DNA of 64,000 nt from Moniliophthora roreri. Taxonomy: Eukaryota; Basidiomycota; Agaricomycetes; Agaricales; Marasmiaceae. Under the pieces are notes generated by a model. That model did not search any database. It saw only the letters and a list, made by a program, of their open reading frames with translations, and was not told where the DNA came from. Position 1 is the first letter of the stretch, and every line of letters starts with the position of its first letter. The DNA lies in NCBI GenBank assembly GCA_001466705.2, contig LATX02000198.1, positions 372,001 to 436,000 on the forward strand, given 5' to 3'. The position numbers were made by a program, and so were the translations under genes. This document shows, piece by piece, positions 11,513 to 23,189 of this stretch.

Positions 11513-11705
11513 GTCCGGGATATATGAGAAAGCATCAATTGGGAGTAATAAATCATAATATAGGTCATAAAAATCATTACAACTGTTTACTTGTTCAGCA
11601 CGCTCTGTATGAAATGAATCCAATGGCGTACTCACGTCATAAGTACTCGTCAAAACCATCTAGCCCACCATTTTCGTCCCAGCCGAAAACGGGCTCACTC
11701 TGCAT

Positions 11706-13434
11706 CTACGCCGAACACGGTTCAACATCCACACCCATTGCTTCGCTAATCGCATCAAGCAAAATATCGTCAAAATCTCCCAAAACATGCCACATCGCGA
11801 ATCCCTTCAACCCGTTCTCATTAATCCATTTACCCTTTGCCGCAAACGAGGTGGCATCGTCATACGATACCATCACTTGGTTTGTTGGGTTGTAGACATA
11901 TGGCTATCACCCCGGGAATATCAGAATCCGCCCAACCTAATGAAGAAAAAACTTACAGTTTGACTGCAATTATCATACCGATACACGATACCGGCTTGAG
12001 TATCAGCGGTACCATCCTGATTGAGGAAGCCCCCATCAACCAATCCCCAGAAATTGAAGATCCCGCCAACAGGCACTGGATTCCCACATTGGTCCACGCC
12101 GGCTTCACCGTCCTGGCTGTCCCCGTGGGGTTGCAATGCCTTGTCGAACGCAGGGTAGAGCTGTAATGTATTGCTTTGAGCATTGAGGGCGGCGGTTTGG
12201 GCTACGTGGAAACTATGTCCATAGGCTGCTACACCCAGAGCAATCTAATTGTGAGAGGGACATAATTAGACGCGAGTAAACGCCAGAGAGGGAGGGACGA
12301 AGAGTAGGAGCAGTACCTGGTCAGCAGGAAACCCGGCATCCGTCCAAACTTTGACAGCAGAGACCGCAGATCCAGCTTTGGTTGGTGCACAAGTATCATC
12401 TAATGGTGCGTTTGGCCCTACACTCGGGGACCAGGAGCCCCAGACGTCGTAGTTCATGATTCCTACGACAGTCAGTCTCATTCAATAACAGGTAAGAGGA
12501 GAGCACGCATACCAATGTGATCCAACACCTTCGCGAACCCTGATACGTCCGTCATCGGCACGCCATCCGAACCGACAAACGGAGCGATACCCACAGCCGC
12601 AGAAAGGGTTAGCTTGGAGCCCACGGGGTCACTTCGGAGTTGTTCAAGGAAGGAGAGGAAGTTGGCTGCATCGTCGGGAGATTGTTGGTTACAGCCGATT
12701 CCTTCATAACGCCCAACATTGAGCACGCAAGAGTGAAAAAGAAAGGAGTGAAGCGAACCTTGTTTGTTGGGATATTCCCAGCTAAAAGTTCCGAGTCAAA
12801 AGCGCCGAGAGGAAGAGAAAAAAGGAAGTTGGGATACGTACTCGAAATCAATACCATCAAGATCATACTGGTTCACAAGATCGACTATGGTCTTGACGAA
12901 CGCAGTACGACTTTCTTGAGTGGCGACTGCAGAAGAGAAGTAGCGAGATCCGGTCCAGCCGCCGATTGACAGGAGTGCTTGAACATTCTGTAGAGAATTC
13001 CCCTATGAGTGTCGCAACATAAGAGTGAGATGGACGACTTGCGTGTTCTTTGGCGCTGGCCACGAATTCAGGTAGAACCTGGGTACTGATGTCGTCTAGT
13101 GATACACCGCCATTGGGAGTAGTGACACTGAAGATAATGAGAGTCAGCGTTCAACCATGACTGCGGAAAAGTGATGAAGGTACCCAAAAGCGAACGTCAA
13201 AGCAGTGTATTTCGACCAAGATATATTCTGCGGAGGGGATTGGTTCCCCAGCCAACCAGGGTACCAGCCTGTGAGCAATGCATCAGCAGCAGCTAGATTG
13301 CTGCAACCAGTCGTAGAAGAAGAGGTAGAAGAGACATTGGTGTCCTTCGGTGGCGGTGCAAGACCACACGTAGGAGCAGACAGAACAGTTGTGAGGAGGA
13401 AAGTCAAAAAGATGGCTGCAAGATGGAAATACAT
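11706..13434 (-). CDS. Secreted GH18 chitinase
   Basis: The enzyme hydrolyses beta-1,4 links of chitin outside the cell or in the wall. The start at 13434 gives a signal peptide, MYFHLAAIFLTFLLTTVLSA, followed by a Ser/Thr linker. Further motifs are TGWYPGW.GNQSPPQNISWSK (strand 1), ALLSIGGWTGS (the SxGG motif) and the catalytic DGIDFDWEYP. In the last, the DxxDxDxE Asp codon is split GA|C by an intron near 12860 and the proton-donor Glu lies in the next exon. Later motifs are GIMNYDVWGSWS (the M-x-Y-D motif) and FAMWHVLGDF near the end. The stop is TAG at 11706-11708. One intron, starting at 13042, uses a GC donor. All hallmark GH18 residues are present, so the enzyme should be active. No chitin-binding module is fused; length is about 460 residues. 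Confidence 0.9.
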
Positions 13435-13820
13435 CTTGGTGCCTTCCAACAGTGTGACTTCCTTGATGTGGGTGAAGAAGACAGTGTCCTTCTTATAAAG
13501 GGAACCGCGAAGCAGCGAAGTTCGAGGTTCCCAAGGTTTAGATCGGGGCGAGGTCTACACGAGGCAGAGTTTGAGAAAACATACCGTCCTATCTTAAGCT
13601 TTACGACAATGTTAGATGAAGAAGTACCGAGGGAGGGTTCTCAAATGTGCAATGTCCGACATCCCCATCTGAGAGTGCCTTCATTTCCCGAGTATCAAAC
13701 GCCATCAATGCATCGAAAGCAATAAGTCATCATATTAGACTTTAACTGAAAAAGAGAGAGGAGTTAGAACGAGTAACGCATGAGACGGTAAAGACTCACA
13801 TTACAAGTTCTATACGCATG
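13435..13820. other. Intergenic stretch
   Basis: Spacer holding the chitinase promoter and the 3' end of the next minus-strand gene. No gene, repeat or clear regulatory motif is recognised. Confidence 0.4.
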
Positions 13821-14425
13821 TCAACTAACCATTCGCCTCATAACGTTCGATCCTCTAATCCTTCCAATCCTAGCAGCCAGCTGCCTGGTCTGCAAAGCAT
13901 GCATTCGCTTTGACCTCCATAACACAATCAAAATAGCAATGCCGGCAAACAACACGTTGCATCCAACAAACTCGAAAAAGTCTGCACGTTCTTGATCCAC
14001 GATCCTACCGCACGACTCCCATGCTGGAGTTTCTCCTTGTGGATGGGGTTGATTAGAATCGTGATCAAGTATTGCAGCTGACGCATGGGTGCCTGGATTT
14101 GAGGTTTCATTCACGCAATGCATTAGACGACGGTTCCCAAAGGGTTGGCAGAAAGGTTCATTCAACTATTGTCATTGGCATGGATCAGCGCACTGACTTG
14201 ACAGACAATGAATGAACATACCGCGTCGGAAGGACATGGTTCACATATGCCAAACGGCTTGCAAATGAGATGGTTTACAGAAGGGTTCTCCTCCGCCGAT
14301 GGTTCTGCAGCATCCACGTATAACCATAGAATTCTGCGATTTGATACCCTTTAGTAAAAGTTTTCCTTGAAGATGGCCAGAAATACCTACGCGAACCATA
14401 CCAACGTCGTCAAGAAAATACGCAT
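13821..14425 (-). CDS. JTB-like single-pass membrane protein
   Basis: Three exons starting at ATG 14425 encode a signal peptide (MRIFLTTLVWFAILWLYVDA) and a short Cys-rich outer domain (HLICKPFGICEPCPSDA then LNEPFCQPFGNRRLMHC). A conserved block ESCGRIVDQERADFFEFVGC follows, then one hydrophobic helix (NVLFAGIAILIVLW) and a basic cytosolic tail (RSKRMHALQTRQLAARIGR). This order (signal, CxPC-type cysteines, ESC followed by a charged segment and aromatic FEF, one helix, basic tail) is that of the JTB (jumping translocation breakpoint) family of eukaryotic membrane proteins. The frame joins cleanly at both introns. The architecture is certain; the family name is by pattern memory and needs a profile search. 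Confidence 0.65.
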
Positions 14426-14537
14426 CTGAGTAACATGAAAGTACGGAGGAGAGTGTTGCACGTGGAGCCTGTGAAGCAACTTGCCTATTTCCGTGATCTC
14501 TCTCACAAACAACACCGACCTACAGCAAAAATCCATC

Positions 14538-15602
14538 ATGTCTCGCAGAGCAGCTATAGTCGAGGAATTCGATGACGATACAGACCTCCCATTGCCTCAG
14601 AAACCCTTACCCAATACTGGAACCCAAGGCCCTTTACTGCAGGAAATCGACTCAGACGACGACGACTTCCCCCCTCCGCTTGCAGGCCCTGCCTCACCTC
14701 CATCGTCTCGTTCGCAGTTTCGACCCAGTGATAGCGATCAAATGAATTTGAAGAATTCAGTGACAGATATCACGCCCTACAAGTCGTATGTCATACTCCG
14801 TCTTAATTATGTATCGCAGTATGATAACTTTATTTTTTGCAGGTGGACGTGTATATACCCGATATACATCGATGCCAAACGACCATATGGGACAGGTCAG
14901 CGTAGGGTTGAACGGGGAAAAGGCGTCTGGTGGCCTCTGAGCAAGGATATCGCAGAGGCTGCGAATCGACTTGGTCTCGGCACGCTACACGAGGTGCACA
15001 AGACACACCCTCGAGATTGGGAGAACCCAGGTCGTGTGAGGGTTCAATGGAAGAAGGATGGAAGGCTCATGAATCCAGTGATAAAAACGAGTGAGCGGAA
15101 AGCCGATGTTCGTCATGTCTGACTGAATGCCCTTGCAACAGAAAAACAATTGCTCGAGATGATATGTATGATGATACAGAGAAACAAACCAGAAAACATT
15201 CCTAAACCTCCTTACAATCTCTCTTCATCCAATTCTACGGCGTCGATTACCATCGCGAGCAGTGGTACCACATCGTCCGAATCGGCCGCTCCAACGACAC
15301 CTTCATCGCACAAGGGCAAGGCACCGGCAACTCATAAATCCAAAGCTCCTCTCGGGTCTGCTCCAGCTCCAGCTCCACAGCGTAAACAAGGCGGGAGGCG
15401 TCTTCCTGTTCCACCAGAACCTCACCCTCCTTTGGCCAGCCGTGTTTCACCATATTCTCCTGCGCTTTCATCTGGAGTGTTGATCGAGACAGTTAAAGCT
15501 GGTATGAACGCCACCGAGGGCGGCGCAGGTGCTCCTGGTGCAGGCGGTGGTCCCATGGGTAACCAGAAGGGTAAACGAAAGATAATCAGGGTCAAAGGAT
15601 AA
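14538..15602 (+). CDS. SEC65: Signal recognition particle subunit SRP19/SEC65
   Basis: Three exons (14538-14785, 14843-15090, 15142-15602) give 318 residues. SRP19 binds the SRP RNA tips and lets SRP54 join, so it is needed for co-translational targeting to the ER. The core begins right after the first intron, WTCIYPIYIDAKRPYGTGQR, followed by RRVERGKGVWWPLSKDIAEA and HEVHKTHPRDWENPGRVRVQ, all typical SRP19 blocks. The second intron leads into KKQLLEMI. The first 80 residues are an acidic, Pro-rich extension. The C-terminal 150 residues are Ser/Pro/Ala-rich and end GKRKIIRVKG, the basic tail seen in fungal Sec65. The ATG at 14538 (MSRRAAIVEEFDDD) is the first in frame after a leader. Confidence is high. 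Confidence 0.93.
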
Positions 15603-18110
15603 TTGACTAGTGGAGTCTATTGGGAGATGGAACCGATGCGGAATACATACCTTGTAAAGCAAAATTTACAGTGTACAATTGCAGACGATGTTCGTTACAG
15701 AATATAAAAGTGGTGCTTTGTGTGCAAAAACAACTCTGCCTGATACCATCACTATCTCCGATCGGACTGTGTTCCTACAGCCACTACATGGATGGAGGCC
15801 AACCTCATTCGATAGTGGGTGTTATGTTTATATCGATCTAATGGCAATGCAGCACGCTGTGTCTAATATCATCTAATACGTGTTGCATGTGCTAATCGCC
15901 CGAAAATCGCCTGTCCTGCTTTGCTTCGGTTTCCGCCGTCACTTCATAGCGCGAGACCCAAATATTCTCTCTACACTTTGGGACCGTCTATACTATACAT
16001 GGATCGGAACGCAATTCTTTCAAGTCTATTAGCAGAGTGCAAAACCTGGGGATCAGGTGTTCGCGCATACTTTTTTTTAGACTGAGACGTTCACAGGATG
16101 GCCAGATTAGCTGCGTGGCACGTTCCACACCATTCGATGGCCAAAATAACGTGCCTTGCACTCCAAGGCTGTTCACAAGTGCACACCCCAAGCATCCAAG
16201 CTCAAAGCTCCACGTCGAGATAAGCCGACCCTTAGTAAGTCAACTCTTTCCATTTGCCAACACGTTGGATATCACGACATCGCATACCCTACACATGCTC
16301 CACCACCCCCTGAAGCAACTCGGGTATCGTGCTCCTGCTCTGCTGGCTGTAACTGAAACTTGAACAGGTTCGATCAACGGAGCCGGGCCTCAAGCTCAGA
16401 TCTTCTTCACGGAGTGCAAAAACAGGAGCTGCTCTACACATCGCACAGAGGAACACAGTCGCTTTTCCGCATGGCTTGAAGCTTGTTGAAGTGTCAAGAC
16501 CTCAAAACTTTTTGGTCTGCAGGCTCCAACGGCTGTTCCTTTGTCCTCGGCTGCTGCTCTATCCACAGTCTACAAACGCGAGGCTCTGACAACGTCACTC
16601 ACCAGAAGGGGTCCATGAAATGCACCACATGCCGGAAGCTCGGGGATGAGTGCACATGGTTAGTCGAGACCGAGACGTTAACAGGTTCGACGTGCTCCAC
16701 TGACCACGAAGCTCGCAACACAACCTTACTGGATGACTCTTTCCCCGAGAAATTGTCGAAGGATTTGAGGATTTGGTTCTCGGCTTACGGCCTCCACTCA
16801 TCTTGGCTCCAAGCACACAATGCTCCACACCGACGCAGAGAATCTCTGATGCTTGCTGTAATTTACAGTATACTCATTTGGTCGAATGGTATCCGATGGG
16901 CGGACAACGACATTCTAGGGTGCAAATCACATCATGGTACATCGCGGTTGTGTACATTGATGGGTTTGACTAACAGACGAGACACTCACCAATTTGGGGT
17001 ACTCGGATTCAGAGTTAATCTTCACCTCTGCGCGAGTGAATCATCGAGGAGACACACGTTGCTTTTTGCCACGTAAATTCGTGGAATGTGGCTGATATCC
17101 TGGGATGTTACTTGCTTGATTCAATCACAAGGAGTGTGCGGGAGGCAGTCAATTGATGTTCATCTTTACCGAGAACTGCAAGACGGGAGCTTGAGTACAG
17201 AATGATTTGTAGCGCATCGAGGGTCACAGTGCTGCCCCAGATTGAAGCCCCCCGCCCCAACACATCAAGATATATGACAACTTCTATTCTCTTGGTGTGC
17301 TAGGAGGGTCTCCATCCAGCAAGTTCTCGGACCCGCGGCACCCGGTTGTCTACAATCGACGTTCTCGCGTGCTGTGGCTTCTGCAGGCTGTCATTTTAAA
17401 CACCATCCATCAAGCGCCCGCACAGCTTCGTCTGTAGGACCCAAGTAGGACCTGACAACAACAACTCGATGATGCTGCTGGCTCCTAACTCATGAAACCT
17501 GAAGCTTAAAGATCGTATCCTCGAAATAGTGTTTGGAACGTGCATAGAGCTGATTTACCAGTCGATGCTACATCGGTCTATATGATTATCCTGATCTGAT
17601 CATGGCGGCGAAGATCTTGAGATGGGAGGAGACCTATTTCCCGACCGAGACGCTAATTGGGTCAAGCCTAGTCTGGTATATTCTCCTACATCCTGAATTC
17701 CTCTCTAATACAGTGTCTGAATTTGAGCTGTCGTTCGGATTCAATTGCGTTTATCCGTTTCTTGATGCTGTCTTCACAGTCCGTGGCGTTCTTCATTCAT
17801 CAGGCCTTTCATCTTGCTTTCAATATATCGTTCTTGTATTAGTGTCCTGTCCTCCTGGTTACTACCGGGGGAACGAATACTACTGATGCAAGCGCTGATC
17901 GGGTGATTAACTGTCGGCTATGACAGTGGTTACTGCGGGTGGGCGGGAATTCCTTTTAAGCGCCTTCTCTGCTCCGTTTGGATACAAATACGAAGCGAGC
18001 CCTGTGGTACACTCCACCCTTTGTTTACGAACTCTTCTCCTTTCGTTCTTCAGCTGGTGCTGAAATCATATCATTTTCCTTTGCTCCACTCCTTCATCCT
18101 TACGACCACC
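15603..18110. other. Gene-poor stretch with weak open frames
   Basis: About 2.5 kb without a convincing gene. The longest open frame, plus 16483-17076, contains a Cys cluster (MKCTTCRKLGDECTW) resembling the C-x2-C-x2-LG-x2-C motif seen again at 36475 and 19464, but it has no start context, splice continuation or family support. A second frame at 17602-17886 is hydrophobic and unconvincing. The stretch may hold decayed gene pieces. Confidence 0.35.
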
Positions 18111-18602
18111 ATGCATCGAATACTCATCCATATCCTTGCCCTCTTTGTATTCATCTCTTGTGCTTTTGCTCGACCTATAAACCCTCGGATGCGGTCTGGA
18201 GCAACCATAACGCGTTTCTCGTATCGAAAACCCAGCAGGGTTTCGGAGAAAGTGGCGTCTTATATCCAAGGGATAATGATGACATTGACATGGACAACGG
18301 AAGATACGGATGGGTGAGTTGGTTTTGCCTTTGACGACGACGATACACATCTCTAATATGCAATACTTGATTATCAGGAAAGACATTTTCATGGAACGAG
18401 AACTAGAGGAACCTATATACATCTCCGTGCAAGGTCTGCCTCCGCCAGCCTATTCCGCACATAATCAGGCCATAGGGGTCGATGAGCAGAGAAAGATGCT
18501 TATGGAGATTGCTGGGCTTGGTAGAAGTAAGTTAATGATGATTCTTCTGCTGCTCAGAGTGTTGTTTACCCATTTTGTTTGCCTTTAGCATTGGACAATT
18601 GA
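18111..18602 (+). CDS. Small secreted protein
   Basis: Three exons (18111-18313, 18378-18526, 18589-18602) encode 121 residues. The N-terminus MHRILIHILALFVFISCAFA is a clear signal peptide ending at an AFA|R site. The mature part has no cysteine pattern or known domain; it contains EELEEP-like acidic stretches and PPPAYS, and ends GRTLDN. Phases join correctly (GG|G and A|CA) and the last exon is only 14 bases including TGA. A competing frame across the first exon (17978-18334) lacks a signal peptide, so I prefer this one. Such small secreted proteins are common in fungi, some acting on hosts or walls; no function can be assigned. Confidence 0.55.
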
Positions 18603-19010
18603 AGGTCGAACGTGAAGGAAAGAAAAAACCCGCCACCGCTCACCTCTCCCTCTGGATGGGCGCTGTACCATATAATCATCTACTCTACCTTCATACCCGA
18701 TTCCCTGTAATTGACCATATCTCAGTGGTCACTTCCAAGGACCATCAACTATTTGATAATAATCAAAATTTATTCGACAGAACACGCTTTCTGCTCCACG
18801 AATCGTCGCATCTTCATCACTTGTGACAATCATCTCGTTACCAAAATCTGGTCAAGCTACACCTGGTACTGTGTTCATGGACGTCAATGGTTCGAATCAA
18901 ATTCTTGGCCGCCATCATCAGGCCGGGCATTCAGGTCACCCAGAGTTTGACTAATCCCAAACACCTGGACCAGGTTGGCCGACAGTATGGCAACCCTTGA
19001 GGCTACACCT
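18603..19010. other. Intergenic stretch
   Basis: Downstream of the small secreted gene; no gene found. It leads into the tandem repeat that begins at 19011. Confidence 0.35.
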
Positions 19011-19295
19011 TGTGAGCATGTCCGGAATTCCGGGGGTTCTATACATTTCGATGGTGTTCCTACCGAGTAATAAATCGATGACGCATGTTTTGTGAGTACA
19101 GGTCCGTGTCCTTAGGACACTCGGCTGTTCTTCGTCCCTGTGTCTACCTGGCTGTGAGCATGTCCGGAATTCCGGGGGTTCTATACATTTCGATGGTGTT
19201 CCTACCGAGTAATAAAATCGATGACGCATGTTTTGTGAGTACAGGCCCGTGTCCCTAGGACACTCGGCTGTTCTTCGTCCCTGTGTCTACCTGGC
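19011..19295. repeat. Tandem repeat, two copies of about 142 bases
   Basis: Copy 1 is 19011-19152 and copy 2 is 19153-19295. They are nearly identical, differing by one extra A in the AATAAA run and a few substitutions. Each starts TGTGAGCATGTCCGGAATTC and ends CTGTGTCTACCTGGC. A diverged single copy lies at about 21540-21690, at the matching place downstream of the next array gene. Confidence 0.85.
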
Positions 19296-19584
19296 ACCCA
19301 GCGAGGCGCTCATCGTATCGTTACGGAGTAGGCAGGTACCCGGGGCGTCATAACATTCATGCTTTTGATCAATCATTTCACTCACTGGCAGCTGTATGTT
19401 ATCAATGATAGGTATATTCTATCAACCTCACAGCAAAGTCGACCATATTGGAGATGTTGAGCAATGCAAGGAATGTCTTCGATTGGGCAAGCGGGATAAT
19501 TGCAGCAGTCAAGAAAGGAAAAAGGGAATGTCAACAATGCCAACGAGGAGACCAATTAAAACCAACCTTCCTCAAGTCAACTGT

Positions 19585-20846
19585 CTAGACCAGACGAGAC
19601 TCGACAAGTTTCCTGCAATCCTTCATGCTCGCCGCCATCCTTTCCATGTTCCCGGCCTGCAAGTTCAACTTGCTCTCGACGAGAAGTTCCATCAGACGTA
19701 CAATGTGTTGAACCCCGTGATGAGCCAACATCTCGCGAACGAGATCAAGCGCTGCTTCGATGGAAGCTTGGGTCTCTGGTATACCTGCGACTCTCGATAC
19801 CATCTCGACTTCCACCACAAGACTTAGCAACATCGCAAACTCCTTCCTGATCTCGGGAAGAGTGGAACTTGAGGTGTCGATTTCCTGGTCAGCTGAAGTT
19901 GGCACGGCTGTTGAAAAGATGTCGCGATTTTCACGCTGGCGTGTGACAAAGGGTTTTGCAGGACTTGATCCTTGGCGCAGCTAGAGATGATATGGGTCGT
20001 CAGCATCATATCTACCAACGACAAAGTATCCTACTTTTGAACCATTATTAAGCTTCTCTATTCGGACTCGAGTGGATCCTCGTCGAGTGTATGGAGGCTT
20101 CGCACCGTCATGAACAAAATGTCAGTAAAAGTGATCAAAGTCGGATCTAGTTCGTACCTGTGGTTGGTTGACGACATTTTGCTTGGTAGTTGACGTGGCA
20201 TCTGCTTGATCTCTGGGTTTCTACAGTCATGAGTTAGACAAACAGGCATGCCCGGAGGGTGAAATCTCATACCCGAAGACGGCACTTCCTGTCACTGTTG
20301 ACGGAAAAGTCAGATTCCGCAGAGTCAGATTCGATATGACTATCGTTGTTGTTGGAGGTGTCCGGCGTTGGTGACTTCCAGGTTCGTTCCCGACGTGATG
20401 GAGGTACTTTTGTTGGGGATTTATTGTTTTTCTGGAGTTCCACTGCACCACATCTTCCACAAAGCCACGTCCGAGGTTCTCTTATCGAGTGCAGCCAAAC
20501 AACGTCTGACAAGGAGCCATCACCACATTCTGAACACCGTTGGCGGCTACCAGGACATTCTGGTGCATAGGCCGCACCTCCAAAGCGATATCTATTCAGT
20601 TTGCTTTGGAGACGAGGAGGTCGTTTGCGCCCAGTTTTAACAGCATAACTGTAGCAGTTATAGCAAACACGTTTTCCGTCATAATGCGGGGACCGGTGAT
20701 ACCAACGGCAGGCTTGAGTTGTGTAGCAGTTTGCACACCCTTGAGAAGGTTGACGGTTACTGGTGTTGTCTCGCATGTCGTGATTCTGAAGAAATCGTAT
20801 AAACTACTTTCTAGGTGTCGAGTTGCGAACTGAATTGGCGTACCAT
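19585..20846 (-). CDS. GATA-like zinc-finger protein, array copy 1
   Basis: Five exons give 345 residues: the ATG alone (20844-20846), then 20273-20785, 20158-20220, 20035-20097 and 19585-19980, all joined in phase 0. Near the N-terminus CANCYTTQACRW then DGKRVCYNC forms a C-x2-C-x20-C-x2-C finger followed by a basic GRKRP, the layout of GATA fingers but lacking the usual CN-x-CGL. A second, more diverged pair, CSECGDGSLSDVVW…CGRC (loop of 21), follows near residue 90. A Ser/Asp-rich linker leads to a helical C-terminal segment (LPEIRKEFAMLLSLVVEVEM … LMELLVESKLNLQAGNMERM … KDCRKLVESRL). GATA fingers bind DNA, so this is presumably a nuclear regulator. It is almost the twin of copy 2 in sequence, length and intron positions. 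Targets are unknown, and the altered fingers may bind other sites or proteins. Confidence 0.75.
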
Positions 20847-21927
20847 TTTAGGAGGCGAGATCAAGGCGCTTTCAGTCGTCTACCAGAAGATTCATCAAGC
20901 AAAATCGGCAGATGCAGTTGACTCGGCGACTGATTTACGATTTGGTTTCCGAAGGCAGGTTTGGAATCCACAACGACGGAAGATATGGTAGATAGCGAAG
21001 GATCTCTGCGAAGAGGAAGAGGAAGAGAATGAGGGCGGTCCGAGTTCCGCGTTTTACATGTCTTTTTTGATCCACGGCATCTTGCGATACGAGTATGGAG
21101 CTCCGCTCTACATTCCTGAAGTTGGTACGTCCAATCTTCTGAATCGCACACGCTTCTGTGATTGTCCTGAATCGATGGCGCCCATAGAGGATGGCATGAA
21201 ATGATTCGAGAATTGTACAAACCCCCCTGGAAGAAGGAATAAGTAGATAGAACTGATAACATCTTGGTGTAGACATACATGACGATGAATTAGATGATAG
21301 GTGAGAAGCGTGGAGGAACGCGTATCTGGCAACACGTAACTATCTTCTGCCTCTTGAGATTCGGAACTGTTCTAGAGGATCTTGCAAAATCCAAAGATCA
21401 ATTTGTCGAAGAGACGATGATATGAATGACCGGAGGAGTACACATCCCGTTATTGAGCTCTATGAGGAACTTTGGAGGAGACAAGCCAGGACACAGCCAC
21501 ATAAAAAATTTCCCGATGCTTCCCAGGAAGTTCCTGGCCTGTGCGAGGTGGCATTTCTCCTTCAATTCGATACTGTTTCTACCAAGCAACGGATTGACTT
21601 AACGCGTGCCTTGTGGGCACAGATCCCTGTGTTATTAGGTACACTCAGCTATTCTTCGTCCCTGTGGCTGGCACTCAGCGAGACGCTCATCGAGCCGTCG
21701 TCAAGGTACCCGCGGTGTCGAATGGTAAGTACTATTCGTGCCTACTTGATTATATTAAAGCACGTTCTATCAACCTGACAGCGAGATCAACTGTATGTAG
21801 GGAATACGAGGAAGGTCTTTCAACGGAATCAGTGCGATGATTGCAGCCAAGAGAAAATTTCAACGTCAACAAGAAAACCCAATGATACAAGTAGAAAACT
21901 TTTCAAGCCGTCGTCAAGTGAACCAGC
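20847..21927. other. Spacer between array copies 1 and 2
   Basis: The 20847-21300 part is the promoter side of copy 1 and resembles 23190-23640 upstream of copy 2, as expected if whole units were duplicated. The 21540-21900 part resembles the region downstream of copy 1 (about 19160-19580), including a diverged version of the 142-base repeat. A long minus open frame at 20861-21280 is not supported by its counterpart and is not called. Confidence 0.5.
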
Positions 21928-23189
21928 CTAGATCAGGTGAGACTCGACAACGCTCCTACAATCCTTCATACTCGCCGCCATCCTTTCCATATTCCCGGCC
22001 TGCAAGTTTAACTTGCTCTCGACAAGGAGTTCCATTAAATGTACGGTGGGTTGAACACCGTGATGGGCCAGGATCCCACGAACGAGGTCAAGCGCTGCTT
22101 CGATGCAAGCTTGGGTTTCTGGTATACCCCCAATTCTCGATACCACCTCGACCTCCACCACAAGACCCAGCAACGTCACATACTCCTTCCTGACCTCAGG
22201 AGAAGTAGAACTTGAAGTATCGACTTCCTGCTCGGCCCGAATGTGCTCGGCAGTCGGCACGGTTGCTGAGGGATTATCGCGATTTTCACGCGAGCGCGCG
22301 ACAAAGGGTTTTGCAGAATTTGAATCTCGGCGCATCTGAAGAAATGGTTTGAGTTATTCGTGCTACATCTGTCAATGACAAAGTATCCTACCTGTGAATT
22401 GTTATCAAACTTCTCTGTCCGGATTCGAGAGGATCTTGGTTGATTGTATGGCGGCTTCGTATCACCATGAACAAAGTGTTAGTCAAAGTTATCAAAGTTG
22501 ATTCCAGTTCGTACCTGTGGTTGGGTGCTGCCACTTTCTCTGGCAGTTGACGCATCTGCTCGACCTTTGCGTTTCTTCATTCATGAGTTAGAAAAAGAGA
22601 CATGCCGGAGGACGAAGCCTCATACCCGAAGACGGCGCTTCCTGCCACTGATGAAGTCAGAATCCGCAGGATCCGACTCGATATGGCTGCCGTTGTTGTT
22701 GGCGGTGTCCGGCGTTGGTGACTTTGTTTGCTCCAGACGCGGTGGAGGTACCATTTCTGGGGATGCATTGTTTTTCTGGAGTTCCACCGCGCCACATCTT
22801 CCACAAAGCCACTTCCGAGGTTCTTTCATCGAGTGCAGCCAAATTACGCCCGACAAGGAGCCATCACGACACTTTGAGCACTGTTGGTGGCTACCAGGGC
22901 ATTCCGGTGCATAGGCGGCACCTCCAAAGCGATCTTTACCCAGTTTGCTTTGAAGATGAGGAGGTCGTTTGCGCCCATTTTTGCGAGCATAGCTGTGGCA
23001 ATTCTCACAGACGCGCTTCCCACCATAATGCGAGGACTGGAGGTGCCAACGGCAGGTTTCTTTTGCGTAACAATTCGTGCACTTGTGAGATGCCCGGTGG
23101 TTACTAGCATTACCTTGGGTGTCGCAATCCTGAAAAATTGGACAATCTAAATTCTGAATGTCAGGTTACGAGCTGAATTGACATACCAT
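21928..23189 (-). CDS. GATA-like zinc-finger protein, array copy 2
   Basis: Five exons (23187-23189 as ATG only, 22626-23129, 22515-22574, 22392-22454, 21928-22335) again give 345 residues with all phase-0 junctions. The protein starts MDCDTQGNASNHRASHKC; finger 1 is CTNCYAKETCRW … GGKRVCENC (loop of 20) and finger 2 is CSKCRDGSLSGVIW … CGRC. Between them QSKL, FGGAAYAPECPGS and the flanks are shared with copy 1. The linker has SHIESDPADSDF, and the helical end contains LMELLVESKLNLQAGNMERM, identical to copy 1 over this stretch. Promoter-side and downstream sequences are also shared with copy 1, so the two arose by a recent unit duplication. All Cys ligands are intact, arguing for two functional genes. 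Confidence 0.75.

Noticed and set aside
17978..18334. Alternative frame through the small secreted gene
   Set aside because: It lacks a signal peptide and ends within the intron; the other frame has a strong signal peptide and consistent splicing.
18885..18910. tRNA B-box-like GGTTCGAATC
   Set aside because: Flanking bases cannot form a T-stem and there is no A-box or acceptor stem at the right distance.
20861..21280. 139-codon minus open frame upstream of array copy 1
   Set aside because: The duplicated region upstream of copy 2 does not keep the frame, so it is promoter sequence.
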